From positions 1 to 64,000 of the forward strand of contig CANQBX010000010.1 in NCBI GenBank assembly GCA_947589095.1: a stretch of DNA of 64,000 nucleotides. Direction: 5' to 3'. The notes below the pieces were generated by a model that saw only the letters and a program-made list of their open reading frames with translations, had not been told where the DNA came from and did no database searches. Within the stretch, counting starts at the first letter, position 1, and each line of letters begins with the position of its first letter. The position numbers were made by a program, and so were the translations under genes. Positions 25,945 to 32,645 of the stretch are shown in pieces. Source of the DNA: an uncultured Lachnospiraceae bacterium. GTDB taxonomy: Bacteria > Bacillota > Clostridia > Lachnospirales > Lachnospiraceae.

Positions 25945-25997
25945 TTTTAAAACAAACTATCTGCTTGTCATTTGCCTTATGAAACTTTATAATAAAA
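25945..25997 (+). promoter_or_regulatory. Promoter module copy 2, upstream of the leader peptide and CD3324-family gene
   Basis: TTGTCA (25965-25970), a 17-bp spacer and TATAAT (25988-25993). Apart from about ten changes in the spacer, this 53-bp module is the same as that at 22097-22149, including the upstream A/T-rich part. It should start an RNA near position 26000 that contains the small frame at 26049 and the structured leader. Confidence 0.82.
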
Positions 25998-26048
25998 AGA
26001 GTGTGTACAAGCCTGACTATGGGCCGGATGGCAGAAGGAGGGGAAGAC

Positions 26049-26096
26049 ATGAATTATCTATATAAGAATTACGGGTATTTTATCCACGCAGAGTAG
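26049..26096 (+). CDS. Predicted 15-codon leader peptide, tyrosine-rich
   Basis: The frame reads MNYLYKNYGYFIHAE and then TAG. AGGAGGGG lies just upstream at good spacing, which makes translation likely. Four of 15 residues are tyrosine and one is phenylalanine. Its last codons lie inside the first strand (26082-26090) of the interleaved pairing downstream, so a ribosome finishing this frame would disturb that structure. This is the layout of a translation-sensing leader peptide. The sequence does not show what signal it senses. Confidence 0.55.
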   Translation: MNYLYKNYGYFIHAE

Positions 26097-26143
26097 CATG
26101 CATATAGGATTTTGCGTGGGTTGAAAGTTCTATATGCACTGCT
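26082..26143 (+). promoter_or_regulatory. Interleaved inverted repeats: pseudoknot or alternative-hairpin leader
   Basis: Strand a (26082-26090) pairs with a' (26113-26121) over nine bases with one G-U. Strand b (26099-26107) pairs perfectly with b' (26130-26138) and can extend to 26095-26098 with 26140-26143 past a one-base bulge. The order a-b-a'-b' means the two stems either form an H-type pseudoknot or compete. No T run follows, so a transcription terminator is not evident; control of translation is more likely. Confidence 0.5.
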
Positions 26144-26152
26144 GCTTCTGCA

Positions 26153-26182
26153 CTTAATGATCATTACATTTCTATCATTAAG
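26153..26182 (+). promoter_or_regulatory. Inverted repeat overlapping the Shine-Dalgarno of the CD3324-family gene
   Basis: CTTAATGAT (26153-26161) is perfectly complementary to ATCATTAAG (26174-26182). The second arm covers the first two bases of AGGAGG (26181-26186). The first arm also contains a separate 12-bp palindrome, TAATGATCATTA (26155-26166), which could instead be a protein-binding site. Confidence 0.45.
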
Positions 26183-26191
26183 GAGGACAGA

Positions 26192-26449
26192 ATGAAATAT
26201 CAGAACGCAGCAGAGGTATTACCGGAGGAACTGTTAAAGACCCTTCAGGGATATTTTCAGGGAGGACTGCTCTACATACCGGGAACGGATGAGAAGACGA
26301 AGTGGGGCAGCATCAACGGCGCCAGGGAATATTACGAACGGCGCAACCGTCAGATCCGCGAAGCTTATAAGGAGAACATCTCCACGAAGGAGCTTGCGAA
26401 ACAGTTCGGTTTGGCGGAGAACACGATCAAGAAGATCTTATATCAATAA
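26192..26449 (+). CDS. CD3324-family small helix-turn-helix-like protein
   Basis: An 85-residue protein. The N-terminal half (YQNAAEVLPEELLKTLQGY, then LLYIPG and a charged stretch) and the C-terminal half, with the helix-turn-helix-like pattern STKELAKQFGLAENTIKKIL, match the CD3324 family of Clostridia as I recall it. A DNA-binding or regulatory role is suggested by the C-terminal helices only. AGGAGG is five bases before the ATG. It lies behind the duplicated promoter, the leader peptide and the hairpins described above, and is closed by a strong terminator, so it forms a short unit linked to the ABC exporter. It is the only regulator-like protein in the glycan island. Confidence 0.8.
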   Translation: MKYQNAAEVLPEELLKTLQGYFQGGLLYIPGTDEKTKWGSINGAREYYERRNRQIREAYKENISTKELAKQFGLAENTIKKILYQ

Positions 26450-26450
26450 A

Positions 26451-26505
26451 AAATGGGACGGTCCGGGGAGGCGTGCTGCCTGATACGGACGGTCCCATTT
26501 TATAG
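26451..26505 (+). terminator. Strong Rho-independent terminator after the CD3324-family gene
   Basis: A 15-base arm (26451-26465) pairs with 26486-26500 with one mismatch. An A run precedes it and TTTTAT closes it, so it may act in both directions. Confidence 0.85.
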
Positions 26506-26509
26506 AGTG

Positions 26510-26690
26510 CAGGGCGCCGGTGACGTTCTGTATACGTATTTCCATGCGGCAGGGTGCCGGAGACGTTCTGGCCGTATTTCCATTAGGGCTGACATTCTGG
26601 CCGTATTTTCATGAGGGTAGAATGCCAGTGACACTCTCGCTGTGTTTTTTTGAAATTCTGTTCGTATTTCCTGGCGGTATCGGCGGGCCG
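26510..26690. repeat. Decaying tandem repeat between convergent genes
   Basis: Two well-matched 40-bp units begin at 26510 and 26550 (CAGGGYGCCGGWGACGTTCTG, then CGTATTTCCAT). A shortened third unit follows near 26590, and weaker echoes of the CTG..CGTATTT part occur to about 26680. The stretch lies between the terminator at 26451-26505 and the end of the minus-strand CBM9-like gene, and holds no gene. Confidence 0.5.
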
Positions 26691-26715
26691 GGAATGCGCT
26701 GTCGGCATATGACGG

Positions 26716-27780
26716 CTATCCGAATATCTCCGTTCGCCCGTCAGAGAAGACGGCGATCACGCCCTGGCCGTCTGCCGTCGGACAGGTGATCTCGAAAGAA
26801 TGAGGCGTGACGAACAGGGTATAGGTCAGATCCAGGACAGTGCGATTGGCATCGCAGGGGCTGTTCTCCGCAAGAACCGATGTCAGTGTTTCCAGGCTGT
26901 CCGTATAGCAGCCGTGAGTGTCCAGATAGGCCTGCTGGGCATAGTAAAGCTTTCGCAGTTCCCATTTGCGGATTTCGTCCTCGGGAATCGTGAAATCATC
27001 TGCGGATTGGTTCCCGTCCGCGAAGAAGACAAAGCTCCACAGCTCCGGATAATGGATATTGACCACGCCGGTGGGCACCCAGACCCAGTTGTCTTCTGGA
27101 AGAGGCGTATCGGTGCCGGGACGGAGCCGCTTGTGGAATGCACCATCCGTTATGTCCACTTTCCACTGTACCCGGGAGAAATTGACACGGTAATAATCGC
27201 CGCGCGCAGGCTTCTTGCTCGCCATATTGCATTCAGCCAGCGTGTAGAAGGGGATTACGACCTCCACGGACCAGCGGCGGTTCTGCGGGCCGGGGGCATT
27301 CAGCGTCCCGTCGATCTTAACAGCGCTTTGAAGGCCGCGGATCTCCAGGCTGTTGACCGGCTTTCCCATGTCGCGGTAGGCCTTAGTCAGCAGAAGGTCC
27401 CAGTTGGTATTCATCGCATTCATTTCATATTCGATATAGATCTGTGTATCCGAGTCCGTGTCAATAAAGATCTCGAAATCGTTGTCCCGGAAGATCACGT
27501 CGTCGTGCTCGGTTACATTTGCCCAGATCTCATCGCCTTCCAGAACCGCGCCGATATACAGGTTCTCATCATCCCACGTCATCTTGGCGCGGGTCGTAAA
27601 GCGCGGCTTTGGGCGGATATCGCCTTCGATGTCCGTAAACGGTTCTGTGAACGGAATGTCCTTCCAGAAGTCCTTGTCCAGATCGCCGTCCAATGTGAAC
27701 GGCTTCGGGTTATAGCGGCAGGCGTAGACCGGCGGAGCAAAAGAAACCGCCGGGATCGGGATTCGAAGTTCGTTGTCCAT
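26716..27780 (-). CDS. Carbohydrate-binding family 9-like protein
   Basis: A 354-residue protein without signal peptide. Residues 20-220 match the CBM9-like beta-sandwich: LDGDLDKDFWKDIPFTEPFTDIEG, then TRAKMTWDDENLYIGAVLEGDEIWANVTEHDDVIFRDNDFEIFID (two pieces of one strand pattern), and WSVEVVIPFYTL. The C-terminal 110 residues are helical and then beta, of unknown role. Stand-alone CBM9-like proteins occur in many Firmicutes and Bacteroidetes next to glycosidases; their function is not settled. This is the only clear minus-strand gene in the window. It has GAGG eight bases before its ATG and its own promoter at 27869-27897. Confidence 0.85.
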   Translation of the reverse strand: MDNELRIPIPAVSFAPPVYACRYNPKPFTLDGDLDKDFWKDIPFTEPFTDIEGDIRPKPRFTTRAKMTWDDENLYIGAVLEGDEIWANVTEHDDVIFRDNDFEIFIDTDSDTQIYIEYEMNAMNTNWDLLLTKAYRDMGKPVNSLEIRGLQSAVKIDGTLNAPGPQNRRWSVEVVIPFYTLAECNMASKKPARGDYYRVNFSRVQWKVDITDGAFHKRLRPGTDTPLPEDNWVWVPTGVVNIHYPELWSFVFFADGNQSADDFTIPEDEIRKWELRKLYYAQQAYLDTHGCYTDSLETLTSVLAENSPCDANRTVLDLTYTLFVTPHSFEITCPTADGQGVIAVFSDGRTEIFG

Positions 27781-27868
27781 GGTATCCTCGCTTTCATTGT
27801 GTGATGCATTGGTGACGTCTGCGAAAGAGCCTCATCCAGCCGTTCCGCATTGTCCATTTCTACGTGAA

Positions 27869-27897
27869 AGTATACCATCAGTACTACGGCGTGTAAA
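27869..27897 (-). promoter_or_regulatory. Sigma-A promoter for the CBM9-like gene
   Basis: On the minus strand, TTTACA (27897-27892) and TATACT (27874-27869) have a 17-bp spacer. The start codon is about 90 bp downstream. Together with 27941-27969 it forms a divergent promoter region in the 313-bp gap 27781-28093. An inverted repeat CAGATTGATCTG (27916-27927) lies between the two promoters and is a possible operator. Confidence 0.7.
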
Positions 27898-27940
27898 TAG
27901 AGTATCCGTCAAAAACAGATTGATCTGTCAAAAAACATGG

Positions 27941-27969
27941 TTGCCGTATCGCCCCGAATGTGCTATAGT
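27941..27969 (+). promoter_or_regulatory. Sigma-A promoter upstream of the Rpn-like gene
   Basis: TTGCCG (27941-27946) and TATAGT (27964-27969) have a 17-bp spacer, and TGC directly before the -10 makes it an extended -10 promoter. Confidence 0.65.
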
Positions 27970-28093
27970 AAATATGTTCATTTCTATTCTGTAATCTGGT
28001 TTTTCGTTCGGCAGATCCCGGCGAATTCCAACTATTTTGTTACAGGTTGTTTACAAACAACACAATTTTGAGGTACAATAAGGGGGTAGTGGA

Positions 28094-28528
28094 ATGGCAG
28101 AAAGCTATGTAAACAGAGAGTATAAATCCAGTCTGTTCGCCTGGATTTTCTCAGACAGGGAGGCGGCGGTAAAAGAGTGCATTCAGGAAGGTGTTTTAGC
28201 GGAATTTCTTTCAAAGCACAGGGCGGAGGTGACGAAAATGATTTTAGAAGAGTTTGATCTGGAACGTCATATGCAGAGTGAGAAACAGTTAAGTTATGAA
28301 GAGGGGCGAGAAGAAGGACGAGAAGAAGGACGAGAAGAAGGCCGGGAGAAAGGCCTTATTAAACATATATGCCGCGCTCTCAGCCGGGGAAATAGTCCGG
28401 CTGCGATAGCGGATCTGCTTGGCGAAAAGCTGTCTCTGGTTGAAGCGATATGCGGGATCGCGGGAGACTTTGCTCCGGACTATAACGAGGATAATATCTA
28501 TGAGGCGCTGAAACGCAGGAATAAATGA
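28094..28528 (+). CDS. Internally deleted Rpn/PD-(D/E)XK transposase-family protein
   Basis: A 144-residue protein. The first 15-20 residues (VNREYKSSLFAWIFSDREAA) resemble the N terminus of Rpn-type PD-(D/E)XK proteins. The text then jumps directly to ECIQEGVLAEFLSKHRAEV, which in those proteins lies near residue 200-250. The nuclease core between them is missing. The C-terminal part keeps the usual EGREEGRE repeat (four 12-bp units at 28298-28345) and a helical end. The frame is intact, with AGGGGG seven bases before the ATG and a promoter upstream, so a short protein may still be made. It should be catalytically dead. A separate small family with this architecture is the alternative. Confidence 0.7.
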   Translation: MAESYVNREYKSSLFAWIFSDREAAVKECIQEGVLAEFLSKHRAEVTKMILEEFDLERHMQSEKQLSYEEGREEGREEGREEGREKGLIKHICRALSRGNSPAAIADLLGEKLSLVEAICGIAGDFAPDYNEDNIYEALKRRNK

Positions 28529-28530
28529 TG

Positions 28531-28575
28531 AACGCTGCCTGCGCGGCTGAGAAAGCCGGCTCGCAGCGTTTTTTT
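28531..28575 (+). terminator. Terminator between the Rpn-like gene and the propeller gene
   Basis: AACGCTGC (28531-28538) pairs with GCAGCGTT (28563-28570), with an inner CGGCT/AGCCG stem and a run of seven T. The T run is followed immediately by AAAGGAG, the ribosome binding site of the next gene, so that gene must rely on read-through or on a promoter inside the hairpin. Confidence 0.75.
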
Positions 28576-28591
28576 AAAGGAGACGACATCA

Positions 28592-30556
28592 ATGGGACCG
28601 AAATATATCGGAGAAATACATCCAAACTGCGATTATTTTCATGGGCAGATCCCTTACGCGAAGGGAGTACATTTGTATCAGGTATCGCGGGCGAACCGGG
28701 AGGAGCCGGAACTGGACGACGGCACCGGCCACACCTATAAGCACGCGCCTGACCTGTGCTGGTATGCGGGAAAATACTATATCCAGTATCTGACGAACCC
28801 GAAGGATGAGCATGGAGGAGCCGGAGTGTCGGTATTGGCATCTTCCGCGGACGGTTGCGAGTGGGGAGATTATCAGATCTCATTTCCGGAATACCGGATC
28901 CCGGCGTGCGAAGTGACGGACTATAAAGGTCTCCATCATGTGTTCGACGGTACGAAGCCGGCGTTCATGCACCAGAGGATGGCATTCTATCAGGCGAAAA
29001 ACGGCGTGATGCTGGTGCTGGGTTTCTACGGCTGGTCGCCGGAAATGTGGATGACCAACTGGGACAACTATGGTATCGGGCGGGTAGTACGCAGGCTTTA
29101 TCCGGACGGACATATGGGGGAGATTTTCTTTATCCGCGTGAACTGGCAGGGCGGGTGGAAGGAAGAGCAGCTTCTCTATCCGATCTATGAGGAGAGCGGG
29201 GACGAGCCGTTTAAAACCGCGTGCCGGGAACTTTTGAATAATCCGCTGGCGGTTCAGCAGTGGGCGGAGGAGAACGGGGATCAAGACCCGATGATCCGCA
29301 TCAAACATCCGGAGCGGGGGACGTATCAGGCGTTTTGCTGGTATCATCGTTCCGAAAAGGATGTGGTGGGCCTGTGGAAGCATTCCTTTGTGTCAGAGAG
29401 CCATGACGGCGGAGAAAGCTGGGAGACGCCGGTGAAATCGCCGAGCCTCGTCATGAGCGGGCAGAAGATATGGGGAGCGAATACATCGGACGGACGGTAC
29501 GCCCTGGTCTATGATCCGACGCTGGAGACCCAGCACCGTTTCCCGATGTGCGTTGTGACCTCGGACGACGGACTGCGTTTTGATCATATGCGGCTCGTCC
29601 ACGGAGAGGTGCCGCCGATCCGTTATGAGGGTTTCTGCAAGGATCTGGGTCCCCAGTATATGCGTGGGATCAGCGAGGGGAATCCCAGGCCGGACGGGGA
29701 ACTCTGCTTAACCTATTCCGTAAATAAAGAGGACATCTGGTTCGCCAGGATCCCGGTACCGGTGCTGGGAGGAACACAGTCGGCTGCAGAAAAGGTGCAG
29801 AGTGACTGTGCTGCGATACATTCTTCAATCGGTATCAATGAGATGAATGGAAACAGAACGGATATCTGTGAAAATGCTCCAGATGAAGCGGTGATTGAAA
29901 GCGACAGAGCGATCAGGGAGTCTTTCTTTGACGATACCATTCTTGACCGGTGGAACCTCTATCAGCCTTCCTGGTGCCGCATCGTCTGCCTGTCGGCGGG
30001 CCGTCTGCTCATGGAAGATCATGAGCCCTATGACTACGCCCGTCTGGCGCGGGTATTTGCACCGGCCAGAAGGATCCGTGTCACGCTGCGCCTGCGTATC
30101 CTGGCCCTTGCGGACGGTAAGTCTCTGCAGATCGAACTGTGCAGCGCGAAGCACCAGACCGCCGTCCGGATCCTGTTCCGCCCGGGCGGGAGGATCCGTC
30201 ACCGCACCGTATGCGAACTGGATCTTGGAAAGGAACACTGGCGGGAAGGAGAGGAGATCGAACTCGCTGTTGAGGCGGACTGCAGAAGTTTTTCCTATAC
30301 GGTGACGGTCAGAAAGCCCGGTGAAAATGCCGGTGCAGTGCCGGACAGCCCGAAGACAGCTGTTGAGAAGCGCCGTTTCCCATTCATGGCGGCCGTGAAT
30401 GAAATTGCCGAACTATCCCTGCGGACCGGCGAGCCCCGGTATCTGGCGGATGTGGAGAGAAATCCGGACGGCCTGCCGAAAGAACCGCTTGTGGGCGGAA
30501 TGCTGAAAGAAGGAGCGCAGATAGAGCTTCTTGGGATATGCGCAGAGTGTGAATAA
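28592..30556 (+). CDS. Asp-box (BNR/sialidase-like) beta-propeller protein with C-terminal beta-sandwich
   Basis: A 654-residue protein without signal peptide. Residues 1-390 look like a five- or six-bladed propeller of the sialidase/GH43-like type: GHTYKHAPDLCWYAGKYYI, an Asp-box SHDGGESWETP near residue 270, and VVTSDDGLRF. The C-terminal 215 residues form a lectin-like beta-sandwich after a low-complexity linker of about 45 residues. No complete sialidase arginine triad can be assigned by eye. It may be a glycosidase of an uncharacterised family or a binding protein. AAAGGAG precedes the ATG, but a terminator stands right before it. It lies just upstream of the sugar-uptake operon. Confidence 0.7.
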   Translation: MGPKYIGEIHPNCDYFHGQIPYAKGVHLYQVSRANREEPELDDGTGHTYKHAPDLCWYAGKYYIQYLTNPKDEHGGAGVSVLASSADGCEWGDYQISFPEYRIPACEVTDYKGLHHVFDGTKPAFMHQRMAFYQAKNGVMLVLGFYGWSPEMWMTNWDNYGIGRVVRRLYPDGHMGEIFFIRVNWQGGWKEEQLLYPIYEESGDEPFKTACRELLNNPLAVQQWAEENGDQDPMIRIKHPERGTYQAFCWYHRSEKDVVGLWKHSFVSESHDGGESWETPVKSPSLVMSGQKIWGANTSDGRYALVYDPTLETQHRFPMCVVTSDDGLRFDHMRLVHGEVPPIRYEGFCKDLGPQYMRGISEGNPRPDGELCLTYSVNKEDIWFARIPVPVLGGTQSAAEKVQSDCAAIHSSIGINEMNGNRTDICENAPDEAVIESDRAIRESFFDDTILDRWNLYQPSWCRIVCLSAGRLLMEDHEPYDYARLARVFAPARRIRVTLRLRILALADGKSLQIELCSAKHQTAVRILFRPGGRIRHRTVCELDLGKEHWREGEEIELAVEADCRSFSYTVTVRKPGENAGAVPDSPKTAVEKRRFPFMAAVNEIAELSLRTGEPRYLADVERNPDGLPKEPLVGGMLKEGAQIELLGICAECE

Positions 30557-30817
30557 TCTGCCAGAGAAGCTGCTTAGTACATAGGTCGGACGCTTTTCAG
30601 AGGCATGAGAGTGCAGTGTCCGGCGGAAATCTGCGATGGCTGAGCCTGTATAATTATTCATGAAAAGCCTGAAATACCACAGTATTTTCCTAAATGAGGG
30701 AATATTTGCGGCAGCTTCGGGGATTCAGAAAATGTTCAGAGAATATTTGGTTGATAAAAAATTAACGAAATTATTGGGAATAGTATCTAATTTTTGCAAT
30801 TGTATGGAAAAAATACA

Positions 30818-30847
30818 TTGACAAATTGTTCAATTCCGTTATATATT
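30818..30847 (+). promoter_or_regulatory. Sigma-A promoter of the sugar-uptake operon
   Basis: A perfect TTGACA (30818-30823) and TATATT (30842-30847) are 18 bp apart in an A/T-rich region. The remainder of the 30557-30955 gap holds no gene; its first 250 bases show nothing I can assign. Confidence 0.75.
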
Positions 30848-30852
30848 AAAAG

Positions 30853-30938
30853 AAGCAGTTTATTGCTTTTGACGGTAGTTACAGCCGGGCTTAGGAAGTG
30901 GGTGCGGCTGAGACTATAAATCTATACGACAACGTATA
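30853..30938 (+). promoter_or_regulatory. Structured 5' leader of the sugar-uptake operon
   Basis: Three perfect short hairpins follow one another in the roughly 100-base leader: AAGCA/TGCTT (30853-30857 with 30864-30868), CAGCCG/CGGCTG (30882-30887 with 30905-30910) and TATACG/CGTATA (30923-30928 with 30933-30938). The last ends four bases before AAGGAGG. No known riboswitch class is recognisable. Confidence 0.4.
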
Positions 30939-30955
30939 AAAAAGGAGGACTATTG

Positions 30956-32530
30956 ATGAGAAAGTCAATGAAGAAGCTTTGCGCTGTAGCACTTACAGCA
31001 GCAATGGCCGGAAGCCTTGTCGCCTGCGGCGGCGGTGGCGGCACCACATCTACAACTGCGGCTCCGGCGGAGACCCAGGCTGCGCAGACTACGGCGGCAG
31101 CGGAGACCACAGCAGCGGCAGCCGGTGAAGAGACCACGGCAGCGGCGGCTGAGGAGACAGCAGCACCCGAAGAAACTTACGACTTCGGGGGGGCGACCGT
31201 ACGTGTAAGCGGCGGTATCTTCGGTGACCTGAACGAAGAGAACAGCGCGAATGCAAGCTATGTCACCAAGTGGGATATGGCGCATCAGGTTGAAGAGAAG
31301 TACAACATCAAGTTTGAGTATACCAAGCTTGAAGGCGACGATGGTTATACCACCATGGACGCCATTCTGGCCGGCATCACCAATGGTGAGGCATATGCCG
31401 ACATCTTCTGCCAGGGCGATGATATCGTCGTGGGTCTGAGAGATTATCTTGCTGATATCACAGATACGGTTGATGAGCTGCAGATCGGTTCTATCTATAA
31501 GGAAGCCGGTACATGGGCGGGCCATACATATGGCTGGACCTATGACAACATGGGCAGCGTTTACGTTATGGCCTACAGCCGTGACTATCTTGATTCCATC
31601 GGTATGGATACGACGCCGACCGATATGTTCGAGCAGGGCAAGTGGAGTTATGATGACTGCATCGAGTATCTGACTGAACTTAAGAGCAAGCTTCCGGATG
31701 GAACCTATCCGATCAGCGTACATCCCAACCACTGGGTTGCCATGGCTCCGGCAGCCAACGGCGTTGTTTCCGTTGATTCCGACGGCAACATTCATCTGGC
31801 CGATGAGCCGTATGCTTCCTCTCTGGAGTTTTATAAGCAGCTGCTTCAGTTAGGCCTTGCGGCTCCGTTTACTGGCCTTGAGATCGATGCGGAGTCCGGC
31901 GCCATCGGCGCTGACATGCCTTACGGCACGAACGGTCTGAGCGCAGTTGGTAATCCCGGAACGCATGTTATGACCATGGTCGAGGCTTGGCAGATGGAAG
32001 GTCTGCAGAGCAGCATCGGCGACTGGGGCATTGTTCCGTGGCCGTGGGATCCGAATTATGTGACCTGCAGCGGCGATTACACGACTCTGAGCGATACCTA
32101 TAAGACGGCTCAGGCTATCTGGACCGACGTTCTGGTTCCGAAGGCAGAGTATCGTGCGGCAGGCGCGAAGGACATTCCGGACATCGTTCTGCACAAGATC
32201 GCACAGGATTTCGTTGATCTGACCAGCGCTGACGGCGCGGCGGCGAGACTGAAGATGTATGAAGCCGAGAAGAACGGCGAAACCTACGTGAACATGGGAT
32301 ATACTCCCGGCACAGCAGGTGCGTTCAGCACCGAGCAGGATGTTGCGATTTATGACTGGCTGCATTCCAGAGTTGTCTGCGATTGGGGTCATTCCATGAA
32401 TTCCAACTCGATCGTCAGAGTGAACCGTAACGCTATGTACGTAATCGGCAATGGCGATGACGCCAGATCCAGCGGCGAGTCCTACAAGGCGGCCGGCGAT
32501 CAGGCTATGAAGGATCAGGGATTCAAATAA
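30956..32530 (+). CDS. Extracellular solute-binding lipoprotein (sugar ABC transporter)
   Basis: A 524-residue lipoprotein. The signal peptide ends in the lipobox LVAC (lipid-modified C24) and is followed by a 45-residue Gly/Thr/Ala/Glu-rich tether. The rest resembles large family-1 sugar-binding proteins: an N-terminal lobe with a DIFCQGDDIVVGLRDYLADIT segment, a GWTYDNMGSVYVMAYSRDYL hinge region and an Asn/Trp/Tyr-rich pocket. It captures the substrate outside the membrane for the permeases downstream. The ATG at 30956 has AAGGAGG seven bases upstream. It is the first gene after the TTGACA promoter, and a stable hairpin follows it, which may raise its level over the membrane proteins, as is common for binding proteins. 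Confidence 0.9.
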   Translation: MRKSMKKLCAVALTAAMAGSLVACGGGGGTTSTTAAPAETQAAQTTAAAETTAAAAGEETTAAAAEETAAPEETYDFGGATVRVSGGIFGDLNEENSANASYVTKWDMAHQVEEKYNIKFEYTKLEGDDGYTTMDAILAGITNGEAYADIFCQGDDIVVGLRDYLADITDTVDELQIGSIYKEAGTWAGHTYGWTYDNMGSVYVMAYSRDYLDSIGMDTTPTDMFEQGKWSYDDCIEYLTELKSKLPDGTYPISVHPNHWVAMAPAANGVVSVDSDGNIHLADEPYASSLEFYKQLLQLGLAAPFTGLEIDAESGAIGADMPYGTNGLSAVGNPGTHVMTMVEAWQMEGLQSSIGDWGIVPWPWDPNYVTCSGDYTTLSDTYKTAQAIWTDVLVPKAEYRAAGAKDIPDIVLHKIAQDFVDLTSADGAAARLKMYEAEKNGETYVNMGYTPGTAGAFSTEQDVAIYDWLHSRVVCDWGHSMNSNSIVRVNRNAMYVIGNGDDARSSGESYKAAGDQAMKDQGFK

Positions 32531-32577
32531 ATCTCTGAAGAGACACGCAGTACTGCATCTTTAATCTTAATCTCAAT

Positions 32578-32618
32578 ATGTGGCCACGGAATCTACGGCA
32601 GTAGGGCCGTGGCCGCAT
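32578..32618 (+). promoter_or_regulatory. Intercistronic hairpin after the binding-protein gene
   Basis: A 12-bp stem (32578-32589 with 32607-32618, one G-U) encloses a second small stem CTAC/GTAG in its loop. No T tract follows, so it is more likely an mRNA-stabilising or partial-termination element than a full terminator. Confidence 0.6.
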
Positions 32619-32645
32619 GTTATTTGAAAAGAAAGGGTTAATGGC

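Noticed and set aside
28050-28079. TTTACA-N18-TACAAT promoter-like pair before the Rpn-like gene
   Set aside because: Transcription would begin about eight bases before the ATG and lose the ribosome binding site; the promoter at 27941-27969 fits better.
28298-28345. Four 12-bp units looked at as a possible CRISPR or microsatellite
   Set aside because: They encode the EGRE repeat usual for the C terminus of Rpn-family proteins and have no spacers.
31017-31180. GC-rich repeats in the first solute-binding protein gene
   Set aside because: They encode the Thr/Ala/Glu-rich lipoprotein tether, as in livJ at 51300-51420; this is common in such lipoproteins and not a separate element.
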